DNA of 64,000 nt. Source: Myxococcales bacterium. Lineage in GTDB: Bacteria; Myxococcota_A; Polyangia; Haliangiales; Haliangiaceae. Positions 10,314 through 19,993 of this stretch are shown one piece after another; within the stretch, counting starts at the first letter, position 1, and each line of letters opens with the position of its first letter. The notes under the pieces are model-generated. The model ran no database searches. It saw only the letters and a program-made list of their open reading frames with translations, and was not told the origin of the DNA. A program made the translations under genes and the position numbers. Location of the stretch: contig JADJJK010000009.1 in the NCBI GenBank assembly GCA_016706545.1, positions 1 through 64,000 of the forward strand, in the 5' to 3' direction.

Positions 10314-11988
10314 ATTGGGACCCAGATCATCTCGCCGGCGCGAAACTGCAGGTGCTTCCAGCCCGAGGTCGAGTTCGGGATCGGCCGCTTGTTCACCCAG
10401 GCCAGCACGTTCACGTAGAAGCGCAGGTCTTGTCCCCAATCATCGGCGTGCTGGCCGTAGTGCTGCTCGGCGATCGAGAGGGCGAAGCCCGGCTGCCCGG
10501 CCTGCACCTTGTGCACTTGGCGCCGGCTCTGGCAAGTTGGTCTTGAGGTAGTCCTTGGCGACATACCCCATCTGGCCCATCTGGGTAGCGACGAAGAGCC
10601 ACTTGCCGGGAAACTCCTTGATGACCTGTACGCGTGTATTGAAGGCAAGCTCGGCGAGGAGCTTGCCCGAGCTGGTGCTGGGCGCCGAGCGCAGGCGCAG
10701 CGAAGGCGCGCCATCCCGGGCTACGACGCCGACCTGGTTGACGTCCTTGCCACCGCTGGGGATCGCCGTCGGCTCGTCGCCGGGGCGCAGGGCCACCGCC
10801 GCGGGGCTCGGCGCCGCTGGCTGCGCTGGTGGCTGCTCCGTCACCGGTGGCGCGGTGACCTCGCGCTGGAGTGAAGGGACGGGCCTCGGTCGCACGGGGC
10901 TCTCGCTCGGCGCGCCGCCTCGGCTGCGGGTCTCGGCCGCGTGCGCTTCCGCCTCGGCTGCGCTGGAGGGCGCGAGCACCTCGGCGCGACTTGGGGCGCT
11001 CATGTGCGCGACGGGCGTGGCGCAAGAGCCGAACACCCTCGGCCGTGTCCGGCGCGTACTGGCCGGCCGCGAAGTAAATATGGTGACCGATGGTGAAGGC
11101 CTGGCTCCAAGAAGGCGCGCCGCCTCGGCCGCCATGGCGCTGGTATGCACGCGCGTACGCACCGACACGCTGCCCAGATCCGTCTCCATGGCCTGCCGCA
11201 CCGACGCCGAAAGCGGCTCTCCGGCGCCGTCTCCCCGCACGAGGGTGAGCGCCTGGTCAAGCGACTGTTCGCCATCGAGCTGCTCGGGATCGACGAGCCC
11301 ACCCGAGGGAGCCGCGCGGCCACCTTGCCCGCGGCCCAGGACTCGCCGCCGATGCCGCCGCTGCCGGGGCTGCCGGGGCTGCGAGCCAGCCGCGACAGGA
11401 TGATCACCGGCACCGCGGGCTGGCGCGCCGGGACCTTGGGCGTGCTTGGCGTCAGGGCGCTGTCCCACGCCGAGGACGTCGCTCGCCAGAGGCGCCTGGG
11501 CCCACGAAGTTCGCGAGGGTCGCTGCTGGGCGCGACGAGTGGCAGCATCGATGGCGGGTCCGACGGTAGGTTCGCCGATGCTACTGGCGCATCGGGAGCA
11601 CGACCTGGGATGCTCTCCAGGAAGTCGTCGCCGTCGCGCGCAGCGCGGAGGATCCACCGCGCGTACACGGGCGGCGCGGTGTCTGCTGCGTCCGCGCCAG
11701 CTCCTGCGCGACCCGCGTGACCTTGCAGGGCGCCAGCGTGGCCATCTTGCCGCCTTGCAAGAACAGCGTGAGCAGTGCCTCGTCTGTCGCGGAGAGCTTC
11801 GCGGCCGGCAGGCTCTGCGCGTCCTCGCGTGCCGCCTCCGGTGGCTCCTCCTGCTCACGCCGCTCTCCGCTGCCACCTCGCCAGTGATCCCGCACCGCGG
11901 CGAACCTAGCCCAGTTGCCAGCCCGGAGAAAGTCGAACCGGCCAGGGAGTGGCAAGCGCAGGTCGGGCAGAGCCCGAGAATCGCGCAT
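10310..11988 (-). pseudogene. DUF4157-SH3-LysM-like carrier, multiply frameshifted
   Basis: Reads through as one protein only after about six frame changes (near 11695, 11315, 11102, 11020 and 10518). In order: a helical N-terminus from MRDSRALPD at 11988; a DUF4157 segment (ASVRQAMETDLG, RVHTSAMAAEAARLLGA, then RAFTIGHHIYFAAGQYAPD in another frame); a Pro/Ala linker; a bacterial SH3 domain (VARDGAPSLRLRSAPS...GYVAKDYLK); and a LysM-like end (VHKVQAGQPGFALSIAEQHYG...MIWVPI). The normal DUF4157 HELAH segment is disrupted. DUF4157 proteins accompany contractile-injection and polymorphic-toxin systems. The stop overlaps the toxin start. Confidence 0.6.
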
Positions 11989-12201
11989 GCTCGAGCAGGC
12001 GACATGGGCGCCGCGCGGCGCAACTCCGGCAGTGGCGGGCGCGGCTTTACGCAGGCTTTGCGCAGGGGAGGCGCTTGGCGGGTGGAAGCTCACGGCATTC
12101 CGGGTGGGAACCAGGCATGAGGCTTGCTTTTGCTGTCCAACAAACCCGCGTGATCGCCCCGCGCCAGTGCGCGGCACTGACGTTCTCGCACGGAGACGAA
12201 C

Positions 12202-12687
12202 ATGACCTTCGCAAAGCTGGCAGCCCCATCCCTCGCAGCCCTCCTGCTCGGCCTTCCTGCCTGCGCCTCCACCAAAACCGCCGCCCCGCATGAACATCGA
12301 GGCGGACCCATGTCTGTCGTGTGTCCCATGCCGGTGGCCGGCACCTCGGTCGCCGCCGCTGACATCGAGGGCGGCTCCGCGCTCACCTTCACCACCACCG
12401 ATGACGTCAACGAGCTCCGGCTGAGAGTGCGCCGGATGGCTGAGCTGCACAACGAGCACCCGTCCAAGCACCGCACCGGCGACATGGGCACCAACCCAGG
12501 CGGCGAGCCAGCCGGGCAGCACGAGGCGATGCCAGCGTCCACCGCCTCCGTGGAGGACATCGACGCGGGCGCCAGGCTCACGCTCATGCCCAAAGATCCG
12601 GCCGATCTCGAGAAGCTGCGCGTCCACGCGCGGGAACACGCAGACAAGATCTCGCGCGGCGACTGCCCGGCGCACCAGATGAAGTAG
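12202..12687 (+). CDS. Lipoprotein with duplicated domain
   Basis: A 161-aa envelope lipoprotein: signal peptide with lipobox LPAC at residues 19-22, then CASTKTAAPHEH. Two related halves are visible, VAAADIEGGSALTFTTTDDVNELRLRVRRMAELHNEH and, near the C-terminus, VEDIDAGARLTLMP...LEKLRVHAREHADKIS, each an A/E-DI-x-x-G segment followed by a His-containing helix. The histidines hint at metal binding, but no family is known to me. The ATG at 12202 gives a clean signal peptide. It lies alone between the toxin locus and the giant HEAT gene. Confidence 0.65.
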   Translation: MTFAKLAAPSLAALLLGLPACASTKTAAPHEHRGGPMSVVCPMPVAGTSVAAADIEGGSALTFTTTDDVNELRLRVRRMAELHNEHPSKHRTGDMGTNPGGEPAGQHEAMPASTASVEDIDAGARLTLMPKDPADLEKLRVHAREHADKISRGDCPAHQMK

Positions 12688-12756
12688 GCGCGAAGTCGCT
12701 GATCGTCTGCGGCGCGCCTTGGGGCGCGGCAGGACCCATGCCAGCATCGGTGGTCC

Positions 12757-15700
12757 ATGTCGTCCACTGCGCCGCTTTGCTCCCCGCCGCTCCGAGGGTC
12801 CGAGTTCGATGACCTGACGCACCTGGCGGACGCCGACGCGCTGGAGCGTCTGGCTGTGGTGCGCGCGCAGCTCGAGGCGTGGCAAGAGCCAGGGGTGCTC
12901 GCCGCGCTTGCGCAGGGGATGCCGGCGCGCCTGGCGACGCTGGCTCCCGAGGTGGCGCTGGCGCTGCAAGAGATCGCGCACGGGCTCGCGCCGCACGGGC
13001 TCGTGGTGCCCGAAGACGTCTGGCTGCCACACGCGCTGCCGCCGCGGCTGCGCGTGGCGTGGCTGCGCACGGCGCTGGTGGCGCGGCCCAGCGAGATCTC
13101 ACGCCTCGTCGATGAGCCGACGTTGCTGGCGGTGGCGTACGGCTGGCAGCTCGAGGGGCTGCCAGGCGCGCAGCCGGTGCTGGCCCACCTGGCGGCGGCT
13201 CGAGATCCGCGCCTGCGCCTGCTCGCGGTGCGCGCGGTGCCCGCGGCGGTGCAACACCTCGCGCTCACCGGGCTCGAGGCCTTCGAGTGCGTGGCGCCGC
13301 TGGCCGAGGCTGATCCTGACCCGGTGGTGCGCTGCGAGGCGCTGGCGCTGCTCTCGCAGCCCTGGCTCCTGGGGCTGCCGCTGCAGGCGCTGCGGCGGCG
13401 CGAGGCGCTGCTGGGCGCCGCGCTCCGGGCCCCGGACGTCACGCTCGCCACCGCGGCGGTGGAGGCGGCCGCGGAGCTGGCGCTGCGCGAGCCGCTGGCG
13501 CAGGCGCTGGCCGACGACGACGCGCCGTCGGTGGTGCGCGCCAAGGCGATGGAGGCCCTGGGCCTCCTGGCCCGGGACGAAGATCTGGAGCGCGTGCTGG
13601 CGCTGGCGCAAGAGGAGCCGCTCGGGTGGGGCAGCGCGGCGCGCGGGTTCTTGCTGGCGGCGCATCGCCACGGGGTGTTCCTGCGCCACGGCCACCTGCC
13701 GGCGGTGCTCGCGCTGTTCGACGCGCACGCAGGGTGGACCGGCGACGAGCTCTGGCGGGTAGCCTACCTGGCGCGCCACGCCCTGATCGACCACCTGGCC
13801 GCGCTGCCTGCCGACGACGCGCGCTGGATCCGGCGCGCGGAGATCCTGGCCGCGAGCCACGGGGCGGGCGCGCCGCGCGTTTTGAGCGCGCTCTTGTGGC
13901 AGATCGATCCATCGCGCGCGGATCGTCACGTCGCGCTCGCCGTCCTGGACGCCGCGGGTAGATCCCCGGAGTTCTCCGACGAGCCGGTGCTGCTTCGCTG
14001 GCTCCCTCATCTGCCAGAGGTGGCGCTCTCGGCGCTGCGCGCCAAGGGCGGGCCGGCCGCGGTGGCGCCGCTGCAAGCGATGGTCGGGGATCCGTTCACC
14101 ACGCCCACGCTCCGGACGGCCGCGCTCGAGGTGCTGTGGGCGCTGGCGCCGGATCGGCCGGCGCTGCTCGGCGAGCTGGTCCAGGTCCTGCCGCCGTCCG
14201 AGCTGCCGTTGACCAAGGGGCGCTTCGCCGCGCAGCGCGACGGCTCGCTCGCTGCGCTGCTCTTGGGCGCGCCAGCCCATCAGGCAGAACTCGGTGCGCT
14301 CGACCAGCTCCGCGTGTTCTGTGAGGCCGGCCAGCTCGCGTTTCTGCCGGAGGTGACGCGGCTCTTCCGCGAGGTGCTGCGCGGCTACGTGCGCAAGGCG
14401 CTGGAGGGAGACTTCTCCATCAAGCGGCTGCTCCTGCCGGAGCTCGAGCAGCTCGTCTTTCGCTATGGGCGCCACGTCCTCAAGGACGGCCGCCCGGTGC
14501 GGCGCTGGGTCGCGCAAGGTCCGGAGACCGGACGAGACCTGCTGCTCCTGCTGATCATCGACTGGCTGGCGGAGGAGCCCTCCGATCCGCTGCGCGTCGC
14601 GCTGCTGGAGATCGCCGCGCGTCACGCCCCCGAAGGGGCCTATCTGCGCTCGCTGGAGCGGCACTGGCGCAAGGGCGACGCCAACGTGCGGCGCGCCGCG
14701 ATCGAGTTGCTGGCGGCGGCCGCCGGGCGGGCCCGAGGCCTGGAGCTGTCGCTGGGGCGCCTCCTGGCCGAGGAAGAAGATCCTCGCCTCTTGACCCAGG
14801 CGCTGGCTGCGCTGGGCAGCTTGCAGGCGCGGTGGGCAGAGCCCGCGGTGCGCGCGGCGCTGGAGCGGCCGGAGATGGCGGTGAAGAAGGCGGCGGCCGA
14901 GGCGCTCGCGGGCATCGCCACCACGCGCTCGGTGCCAGCGCTGGTGAGCTGGCTGGCGCGGCATGACAACGAGAGCTTCCGCGCGGCGCTGCAGCGCGCG
15001 CTGGTGAAGGCCGCCGGCCCCTCGCTGGTGGCCGTGGTGGTGGAGGAGCTGGAGCGACAAGCCGGCGCTGCCGCGGAGCCGCGCGCGGTGGAGCTGCTGT
15101 GGCAGGTGCTGAGCTCGCGCCTGCCGCTGCACGCGGTGTTGCAGCTCGCGCGCTCGCAGGTGCCGGCGCACCGGGCGCTGGTGGAGGCGTGCGTGGACGG
15201 CCGGGTGACGGTGGCCGGCGCAAGTCCCGAGCAAGTGGCAGCCGCGCTGCACCGCGCGCGGCTGCGGCCTCGCGCGGCGATCTCCGATCCGGCGCGGCGG
15301 CTGCGCGTGGAGGGCTTCTCCGTGGAGGCCGCGCAGCAGCTCCTGGCGGAGCTGGCCGAGCCCGGCGCCCGAGGGGGAGCGGACCTGCGCGCCGCCGCTG
15401 TCCAGGTGGTGCGCGAGGGGCTGGCGAGCTGGCTGACCTGGCTGGCGCAGCTCGGGTCGCCGTCGCTGTCCTCGTCGGGCGCGTCGCCGTCGTCGGGCGC
15501 GTCGCCGTCGTCGGCCGCGTCGTCGGGCGCGTCGCCGTCGTCGGCCGCGTCGTCGGGCGCGTCGCCGTCGGGGCACGCGCCGCTGCCGCTGGACGCGCTG
15601 CTGCTCGTGCTGGCGGCCGCCGGCCCCGGCGAGCTGGCGGCGCCGACCCTGGCGCTGGCCGAGCGCTGGCACGCGCGGCTGGCGTCGGAGCGCCTGCCCG

Positions 15701-17208
15701 GCGCGATCGCCGGCTTCATCGAGCGCGCCTTCGCCAGCAAGCAAGGCGAAGGCGGCGGCCCCGACGCGAGCGTGCTGCGGATGCGCGCGCTGACGCTGGT
15801 CCGCGCGCTGGCGCCGTCGTCATCGCTTGGCGGCCTGCGGCGCTTCTCGCTGCTGGGGAACCTTGGCGCGCTGCGCACGCTGGCGGATCTGCAGGCCGCG
15901 CTCGACGAGTGCCGCCTGCGCCCCAGCTCCGTCGAGGAGTCCTTCCAGCTCCTGTGCGAGGCCTTCGCGATCCCGCGGCAGGCCACCCCGCGGGAGCCCG
16001 AGGCGCTCACCGCGCTGCGCGACCAGGCCAGGGGCTGGAGCTCGCTTTCTCCGGCCGCGCAGCGCGCCTGGCTGGCGCAGCTCGGCGCCGAGCGTCCGCT
16101 GGAGCTGCCGACCTTGCCCGACGCGCCCTCGCCGCCGCCCCGGCCGCCGTTTCACGCCAGCTCGCAGGAGGATCTCGCGGCGCTCCTGTCCACGCTGCAG
16201 CGAGGGCCGGCGCAGGAGCGCAGCCGCGCCGCGCAGCGGCTCCTGGCCTGGCCCGATTCGCGGCCGGCGTGGCCAGCCGTGCTCGCCGCGTACCTCAAGG
16301 GCGAGGTGGAGGTCGACGACGCGGGGCTGGCGCGGCTGGCGGGTGCGCTCGCGCGCTGGCCTGAGCTCGGCGCTCCAGAGGAGCGCGGCCGCGCCGCCGC
16401 GTTGCTGCCGCACCTCGCGCCGTGGCAGCTTCGCAGCTTCGTGCCGCAGTGGCTGCGGGCCTGGGAGCAAGGGGAGTGGACGCTGCGCGATTGGCTCGTG
16501 GGCGTCGGGCAGGAGGTCTTGTTGCCGTTCGTCGCGGAGCGGGTGCGCCAGGGCAACCCCGCCGCCGCCGAGCTCCTGCGGCCCAGCCGCTCGTTCGCCA
16601 TGCAGGCGTTGCTCGTGCTGCTCGACGAGCGAGCGCCCCGGGAGGCCGCGCGGCTGCGCAAGGCGCCCACCGACGCGCCCGCCGAGGGCGCCAGCGACCC
16701 GGTCGATCCGCTCGAGGGCGCGAGTCTCGACGAGCTGCTGCGTCAGCTCGCTGACAAGCGCGTCGAGAAAGGGTTGGCGGTGCGCGCCGTCCACGCGCTG
16801 CTCCGCTTCGAGGAGCGGTCGGTGGCGCCGCTGTCTCAGCTCGCCATCGACCGCCGGCCGCCGATCCGCAGCGCCGCCCTGCGCGCCTTGCGCGCGGTGG
16901 CGTCTCGCGAGCACACGCTGGCGGTGACGACGCAGGTGCTGGCGATGGAGACGCGGCGCGACGTCACGCTGCAGCTCCTGGCAAGCCTTGGCCACGGCCG
17001 CCACCTGCCGGCGCTGCCCGAGCTGCTCGAGCGCGTCATCGACCGCGATCCGCGCATCCGCCGCGGCGCCATCGACGCGCTGCGCGCCTGGGGCCACGAT
17101 GTCGTCCCGGCGGTCGAGCACGTCGCGCGCCGCGCCCGCCCCGACAAGCGGCGACAGTATGAGGCGCTGCTCACCGAGCTGCGAGCGGGGAGCGACGATC
17201 CGGCGTAG
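12757..17208 (+). CDS. Giant HEAT-repeat protein (1483 aa)
   Basis: A 1483-aa cytoplasmic protein built almost wholly of HEAT/Armadillo-like helical repeats, for example PVVRCEALALLSQPWLL, PSVVRAKAMEALGLLA, AVKKAAAEALAGIATT and PPIRSAALRALRAVAS. A Ser/Ala/Gly/Pro low-complexity linker near residues 905-940 divides it into two superhelices. No catalytic motif was seen, so a scaffold role is inferred. An uninterrupted frame of 4.4 kb in this GC-rich sequence argues that base calling is good here. It has no operon partner; the downstream EamA transporter starts 124 bp later. Confidence 0.8.
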   Translation: MSSTAPLCSPPLRGSEFDDLTHLADADALERLAVVRAQLEAWQEPGVLAALAQGMPARLATLAPEVALALQEIAHGLAPHGLVVPEDVWLPHALPPRLRVAWLRTALVARPSEISRLVDEPTLLAVAYGWQLEGLPGAQPVLAHLAAARDPRLRLLAVRAVPAAVQHLALTGLEAFECVAPLAEADPDPVVRCEALALLSQPWLLGLPLQALRRREALLGAALRAPDVTLATAAVEAAAELALREPLAQALADDDAPSVVRAKAMEALGLLARDEDLERVLALAQEEPLGWGSAARGFLLAAHRHGVFLRHGHLPAVLALFDAHAGWTGDELWRVAYLARHALIDHLAALPADDARWIRRAEILAASHGAGAPRVLSALLWQIDPSRADRHVALAVLDAAGRSPEFSDEPVLLRWLPHLPEVALSALRAKGGPAAVAPLQAMVGDPFTTPTLRTAALEVLWALAPDRPALLGELVQVLPPSELPLTKGRFAAQRDGSLAALLLGAPAHQAELGALDQLRVFCEAGQLAFLPEVTRLFREVLRGYVRKALEGDFSIKRLLLPELEQLVFRYGRHVLKDGRPVRRWVAQGPETGRDLLLLLIIDWLAEEPSDPLRVALLEIAARHAPEGAYLRSLERHWRKGDANVRRAAIELLAAAAGRARGLELSLGRLLAEEEDPRLLTQALAALGSLQARWAEPAVRAALERPEMAVKKAAAEALAGIATTRSVPALVSWLARHDNESFRAALQRALVKAAGPSLVAVVVEELERQAGAAAEPRAVELLWQVLSSRLPLHAVLQLARSQVPAHRALVEACVDGRVTVAGASPEQVAAALHRARLRPRAAISDPARRLRVEGFSVEAAQQLLAELAEPGARGGADLRAAAVQVVREGLASWLTWLAQLGSPSLSSSGASPSSGASPSSAASSGASPSSAASSGASPSGHAPLPLDALLLVLAAAGPGELAAPTLALAERWHARLASERLPGAIAGFIERAFASKQGEGGGPDASVLRMRALTLVRALAPSSSLGGLRRFSLLGNLGALRTLADLQAALDECRLRPSSVEESFQLLCEAFAIPRQATPREPEALTALRDQARGWSSLSPAAQRAWLAQLGAERPLELPTLPDAPSPPPRPPFHASSQEDLAALLSTLQRGPAQERSRAAQRLLAWPDSRPAWPAVLAAYLKGEVEVDDAGLARLAGALARWPELGAPEERGRAAALLPHLAPWQLRSFVPQWLRAWEQGEWTLRDWLVGVGQEVLLPFVAERVRQGNPAAAELLRPSRSFAMQALLVLLDERAPREAARLRKAPTDAPAEGASDPVDPLEGASLDELLRQLADKRVEKGLAVRAVHALLRFEERSVAPLSQLAIDRRPPIRSAALRALRAVASREHTLAVTTQVLAMETRRDVTLQLLASLGHGRHLPALPELLERVIDRDPRIRRGAIDALRAWGHDVVPAVEHVARRARPDKRRQYEALLTELRAGSDDPA
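15469..15573 (+). repeat. Low-complexity coding repeat (Ser-Gly-Ala-Ser-Pro)
   Basis: Short units of TCGTCGGGCGCGTCGCCG type are repeated five to six times and encode SSGASPSSAAS-like sequence. Likely a flexible linker; slippage here would change protein length in steps of three bases. Confidence 0.75.
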
Positions 17209-17332
17209 CTGGCAGGGTCGGTCCCTGCCGGGCGCTGACGCCGCGCCGTCGCCGTCAGGACGGCCGCTGCGACGGATGCCGGTCCGGTCGCTGGCGCCAC
17301 AGCCGCAGAACCTGCTAGACAGCGCTCGTCCC

Positions 17333-18241
17333 ATGTCCCTCCCCATCGGCGAGCTGGCAGCGCTCGGCACCTCCGTGAGCTGGACGGTCTCGGCGTTCGC
17401 CTTCGAATCCGCCACTCGCCGCATGGGGCCGCTGGCCATGAACTTCGTGCGGGTGACGCTGGCGCTCGTCATCTTGAGCGTGGTCGTCACCTTCGTGCGC
17501 GGTACGCCGCTGCCCACCGACGCCACCACCGCGCAGCTCGGCTGGCTCGCGCTCTCTGGGCTGGTGGGGCTGGTGCTGGGAGACCTGTGCCTGTTCCGCG
17601 CGTACGTGGAGATCGGCGCGCGCCGCGCCATGCTGCTGCAGACCACCGCGCCCATCTTCGCGGCGCTCATCGGCTGGGCGGCGCTCGGTGAGACGCCGCG
17701 GCCCAGCGCGGCGCTTGGCACGGCGCTGGTGCTCGGCGGCGTGGCCTGGGCCATCACCGAGCGCACCAGCAGCGCGCAGCACCAGGCCGCGTCCGCGGGC
17801 ACCGGGCGGGTCGGGCTCGGCGTCGTGCTCGCCATCGGGGGCGCGCTGGGCCAGGCCGGGGGCCTCATCTTGTCCAAGCACGGCATGGCGGGCTACCACC
17901 CCATCGCCGCCACCCAGGTGCGGATGATCGCGGGCGTCGTCGGCTTCGCGGTGGTGGTCACCCTCGCGTCCGCGTGGCCGCGCGTGGCCGCGGCGTTCGC
18001 CAACCGCGCGGGCGTGGGCTTCACCGCGCTGGGCGCGTTGTTTGGGCCCACCATCGGCGTGTCGCTGTCCTTGCTGGCGGTGGCCCACACCCAGGCCGGC
18101 GTCGCGTCAGCGCTGATCGCCAGCCAGCAGGTCTGGATGGCGGGCGCCACGGTGGCGCTGGGCCGCGAGCGCCTGGGCGTGGGCGGCCTGGTCGGCGCGG
18201 CGCTGGCGGTGGCCGGCGTGATCCTGCTGGTCGCGCTCTGA
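17333..18241 (+). CDS. EamA/DMT-family transporter
   Basis: A 302-aa inner-membrane protein with ten predicted helices in two EamA-type halves (first GELAALGTSVSWTVSAFAFE, second RVGLGVVLAIGGALGQAGGL), the drug/metabolite transporter architecture. The helix 3 and 4 segments AYVEIGARRAMLLQTTAPIFAALIG are typical. Substrate cannot be deduced. The ATG at 17333 directly precedes helix 1. It follows the giant HEAT gene and is convergent with a small hypothetical gene. Confidence 0.8.
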   Translation: MSLPIGELAALGTSVSWTVSAFAFESATRRMGPLAMNFVRVTLALVILSVVVTFVRGTPLPTDATTAQLGWLALSGLVGLVLGDLCLFRAYVEIGARRAMLLQTTAPIFAALIGWAALGETPRPSAALGTALVLGGVAWAITERTSSAQHQAASAGTGRVGLGVVLAIGGALGQAGGLILSKHGMAGYHPIAATQVRMIAGVVGFAVVVTLASAWPRVAAAFANRAGVGFTALGALFGPTIGVSLSLLAVAHTQAGVASALIASQQVWMAGATVALGRERLGVGGLVGAALAVAGVILLVAL

Positions 18242-18288
18242 GCTCACCGCTCGAGCGCCGGACCTCTCCATCCTTGGTCGAGCGCTCG

Positions 18289-18579
18289 TCACGAAACCGG
18301 CGAGTGCCGGATGGAGGCGATCTGCATCCCCTCCGCGGTCACCACCGTCACCCGGTCCCCCACCGCGAACCGCGGCAGGAGCTCCGGCGGGCCGTGAAAG
18401 CTCATGCCATCGAGGTTCTCCACCGCGATGTCTTCGTCGCGCTCGTTGGTGGCCCGCTCGATGTCGAGCTCGATCTTGGCCACTTGTCGCGGCGTGACGC
18501 CGACGAACTTGACGCCAACGAGGTGCAACTCGATCCGGCGGATGGCTCCGACCACCCGCATGATGGAGTTGCTGGCCAT
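18289..18579 (-). CDS. Small hypothetical protein
   Basis: A 96-aa soluble protein, MASNSIMRVVGAIRRIELHLVG..., ending IRHSPVS. The alternating pattern and the segment FAVGDRVTVVTAEGMQIASIRH suggest a small beta-barrel (OB/KOW-like) fold, but no family is recognised. The ATG at 18579 was chosen because the 26 residues upstream in frame look non-coding. It lies between the EamA gene and the sigma/anti-sigma pair and has no clear operon partner. Confidence 0.5.
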   Translation of the reverse strand: MASNSIMRVVGAIRRIELHLVGVKFVGVTPRQVAKIELDIERATNERDEDIAVENLDGMSFHGPPELLPRFAVGDRVTVVTAEGMQIASIRHSPVS

Positions 18580-18686
18580 GCTGACCACTTTACCATCGCC
18601 GCCAGCGAGCCCGGGGCGCATCCACTCCGATCTTGAGCGTGGGCAACACAACCACACTTGCCCCCTTTGCGGCGGGGCTTACCTGG

Positions 18687-18722
18687 ACGAGGGGCGACGA
18701 GGGGCGACGAGGGGCGACGAGG
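18687..18722. repeat. 10-bp tandem repeat
   Basis: ACGAGGGGCG is repeated three and a half times immediately 3' of the anti-sigma gene. No role is evident. Confidence 0.7.
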
Positions 18723-18764
18723 CCTTGCCGAGGCCGACCAAGCCCGACGAATCCCGACCGCCGA

Positions 18765-19382
18765 CTACTCGGGCTTGGTGATGTAGTCGAGCCCGTACAC
18801 CCGGGAGGCATAGAGAAAGTCTTCCTGCCCGGTGTTGGTGAGGTCGTGCTGGGTCCCCGGCAGCTCTTCGATCTGGTCCCCTTCGCGCAGGACCTTGCCG
18901 GTGCTGTCCACCGCCGAGCCCGCCAGCACCAGGGTCACCTCGTCGCCGCCATGCCGGTGGTACGGAAACGTGCCGCCAGGAGCGATGGAGACGAACCCGG
19001 TGTCGGCGCCGGCGCACGCCGGGCCGGCGGGAAAGTGGATCACCTTGGAGAGCGCGTTCATCGGCTCCCACTTGCCGGGGTTGTCGATCCAGGCCAGGAG
19101 CTCGCGCGCGCCATCGAGCGTGACATCGAACACCTTGGCGAACCGGGCAGCAAACCGCTCGAAGCGCCCCGCGCCGATGGAGCTCATCAAGCGCGCCTTC
19201 ACGTCCAGAGACGGCGCCACCCGTAGCTCCGCCGAGAACAGCTCCCCGGCGGTGGCCTGGTACTGCGCCAGCTTGCTGACGAGCCTTGGCTCCTGCGCCA
19301 GCGCGCGCTCCACGGCTGTCGCTTCCTCGGGTGCGAGCACCCCCAGGGCATATAGCGGCAGCAGCTCTTCCAGATCAATCAT
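18765..19382 (-). CDS. ChrR-like anti-sigma factor with cupin
   Basis: A 205-aa protein with an N-terminal helical anti-sigma-like domain (MIDLEELLPLYALGVLAPEE, a typical four-helix start) and a C-terminal ChrR-type cupin with FPYHRHGGDEVTLVLAG and LPGTQHDL, giving the metal-ligand set His, His, Glu, His. Unlike ChrR of Rhodobacter the N-terminal zinc ligands (His/Cys) are not obvious, so a zinc-free variant is likely. It would hold the adjacent ECF sigma factor inactive until an oxidant, such as singlet oxygen or peroxide, is sensed; this is known for ChrR and inferred here. It overlaps the sigma gene by 4 bp (ATGA). Confidence 0.8.
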   Translation of the reverse strand: MIDLEELLPLYALGVLAPEEATAVERALAQEPRLVSKLAQYQATAGELFSAELRVAPSLDVKARLMSSIGAGRFERFAARFAKVFDVTLDGARELLAWIDNPGKWEPMNALSKVIHFPAGPACAGADTGFVSIAPGGTFPYHRHGGDEVTLVLAGSAVDSTGKVLREGDQIEELPGTQHDLTNTGQEDFLYASRVYGLDYITKPE

Positions 19383-19933
19383 GCTGCCTCCTTCCCATAG
19401 CCGAGCGTGGTGCGCAGCTTGGACATCGCGGCGGCGAGCCGCGACTTCACCGTGCCGATTGGCACAGAGATTCGCTCAGAGATCTCGGAGCAGGACAGCC
19501 CCTCGAAGTACGCAAGCTCGATGGCCTGGCGCTGGTCAGCGGGCAGCCCGCCCAGGGCAGCGCGCACCTTTCCGTGGTCTGGAGAGGTCCGGGCCTCCTG
19601 ATCCTCCAGGCGATCGAGCCCGCTGTCCCCCGCGTTGCGGGAGACTCGCGCAGACTTTTGCAGATCTAGGGCTCGGGACCGCATACGGATGGCTAACCAG
19701 GTACGAACCCGGCCGCGGTTTGGATCGAAATCTTTCGCGGCGCGCCATGCTTCCAGGAAGACGTCGTGCAAAAGGTCCTCGGCTTCTCGCCGGTTACGCA
19801 CGATCCGCAGCGCGAGCCCGAGCATCAGATCGGCGTGCCGCTCATACAGCTCCGCCAGGGCGTTCTGGTTCCCAGCGGCCATGGCGCGCACCAGGTCCAC
19901 ATCGGGATCGGCCGCTGCGACTGCTTGCTCCAT
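19379..19933 (-). CDS. ECF sigma-70 factor
   Basis: A 184-aa group 4 sigma factor. Region 2 lies at about residues 25-90 (ELYERHADLMLGLALRIV...AEDLLHDVFLEAW) and region 4 at about 125-178 (LPADQRQAIELAYFEGLSCSEISE...GTVKSRL, the helix-turn-helix for -35 recognition). It is co-transcribed with the downstream ChrR-like anti-sigma gene through an ATGA overlap. The start at 19933 lies 60 bp from the divergent SNF2 helicase gene, so the two promoters share a very short region. Target genes are unknown; by analogy, photo-oxidative or oxidative-stress genes. Confidence 0.88.
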   Translation of the reverse strand: MEQAVAAADPDVDLVRAMAAGNQNALAELYERHADLMLGLALRIVRNRREAEDLLHDVFLEAWRAAKDFDPNRGRVRTWLAIRMRSRALDLQKSARVSRNAGDSGLDRLEDQEARTSPDHGKVRAALGGLPADQRQAIELAYFEGLSCSEISERISVPIGTVKSRLAAAMSKLRTTLGYGKEAA

Positions 19934-19993
19934 AGGGCTCGGCGAAGCTAGCACATCTTGCGGATCTGGGTGCCGACTGGTAAGTGCGTGCGG

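Noticed and set aside
15469..15573. Assembly artefact in the giant HEAT gene
   Set aside because: The repeat keeps frame and encodes a plausible linker, so it is treated as a real low-complexity segment.
13099..15744. 881-aa open frame opposite the giant HEAT gene
   Set aside because: Its composition (Arg/Gln/His-rich, no domains) mirrors the HEAT gene's codon bias; the HEAT frame has clear repeats.
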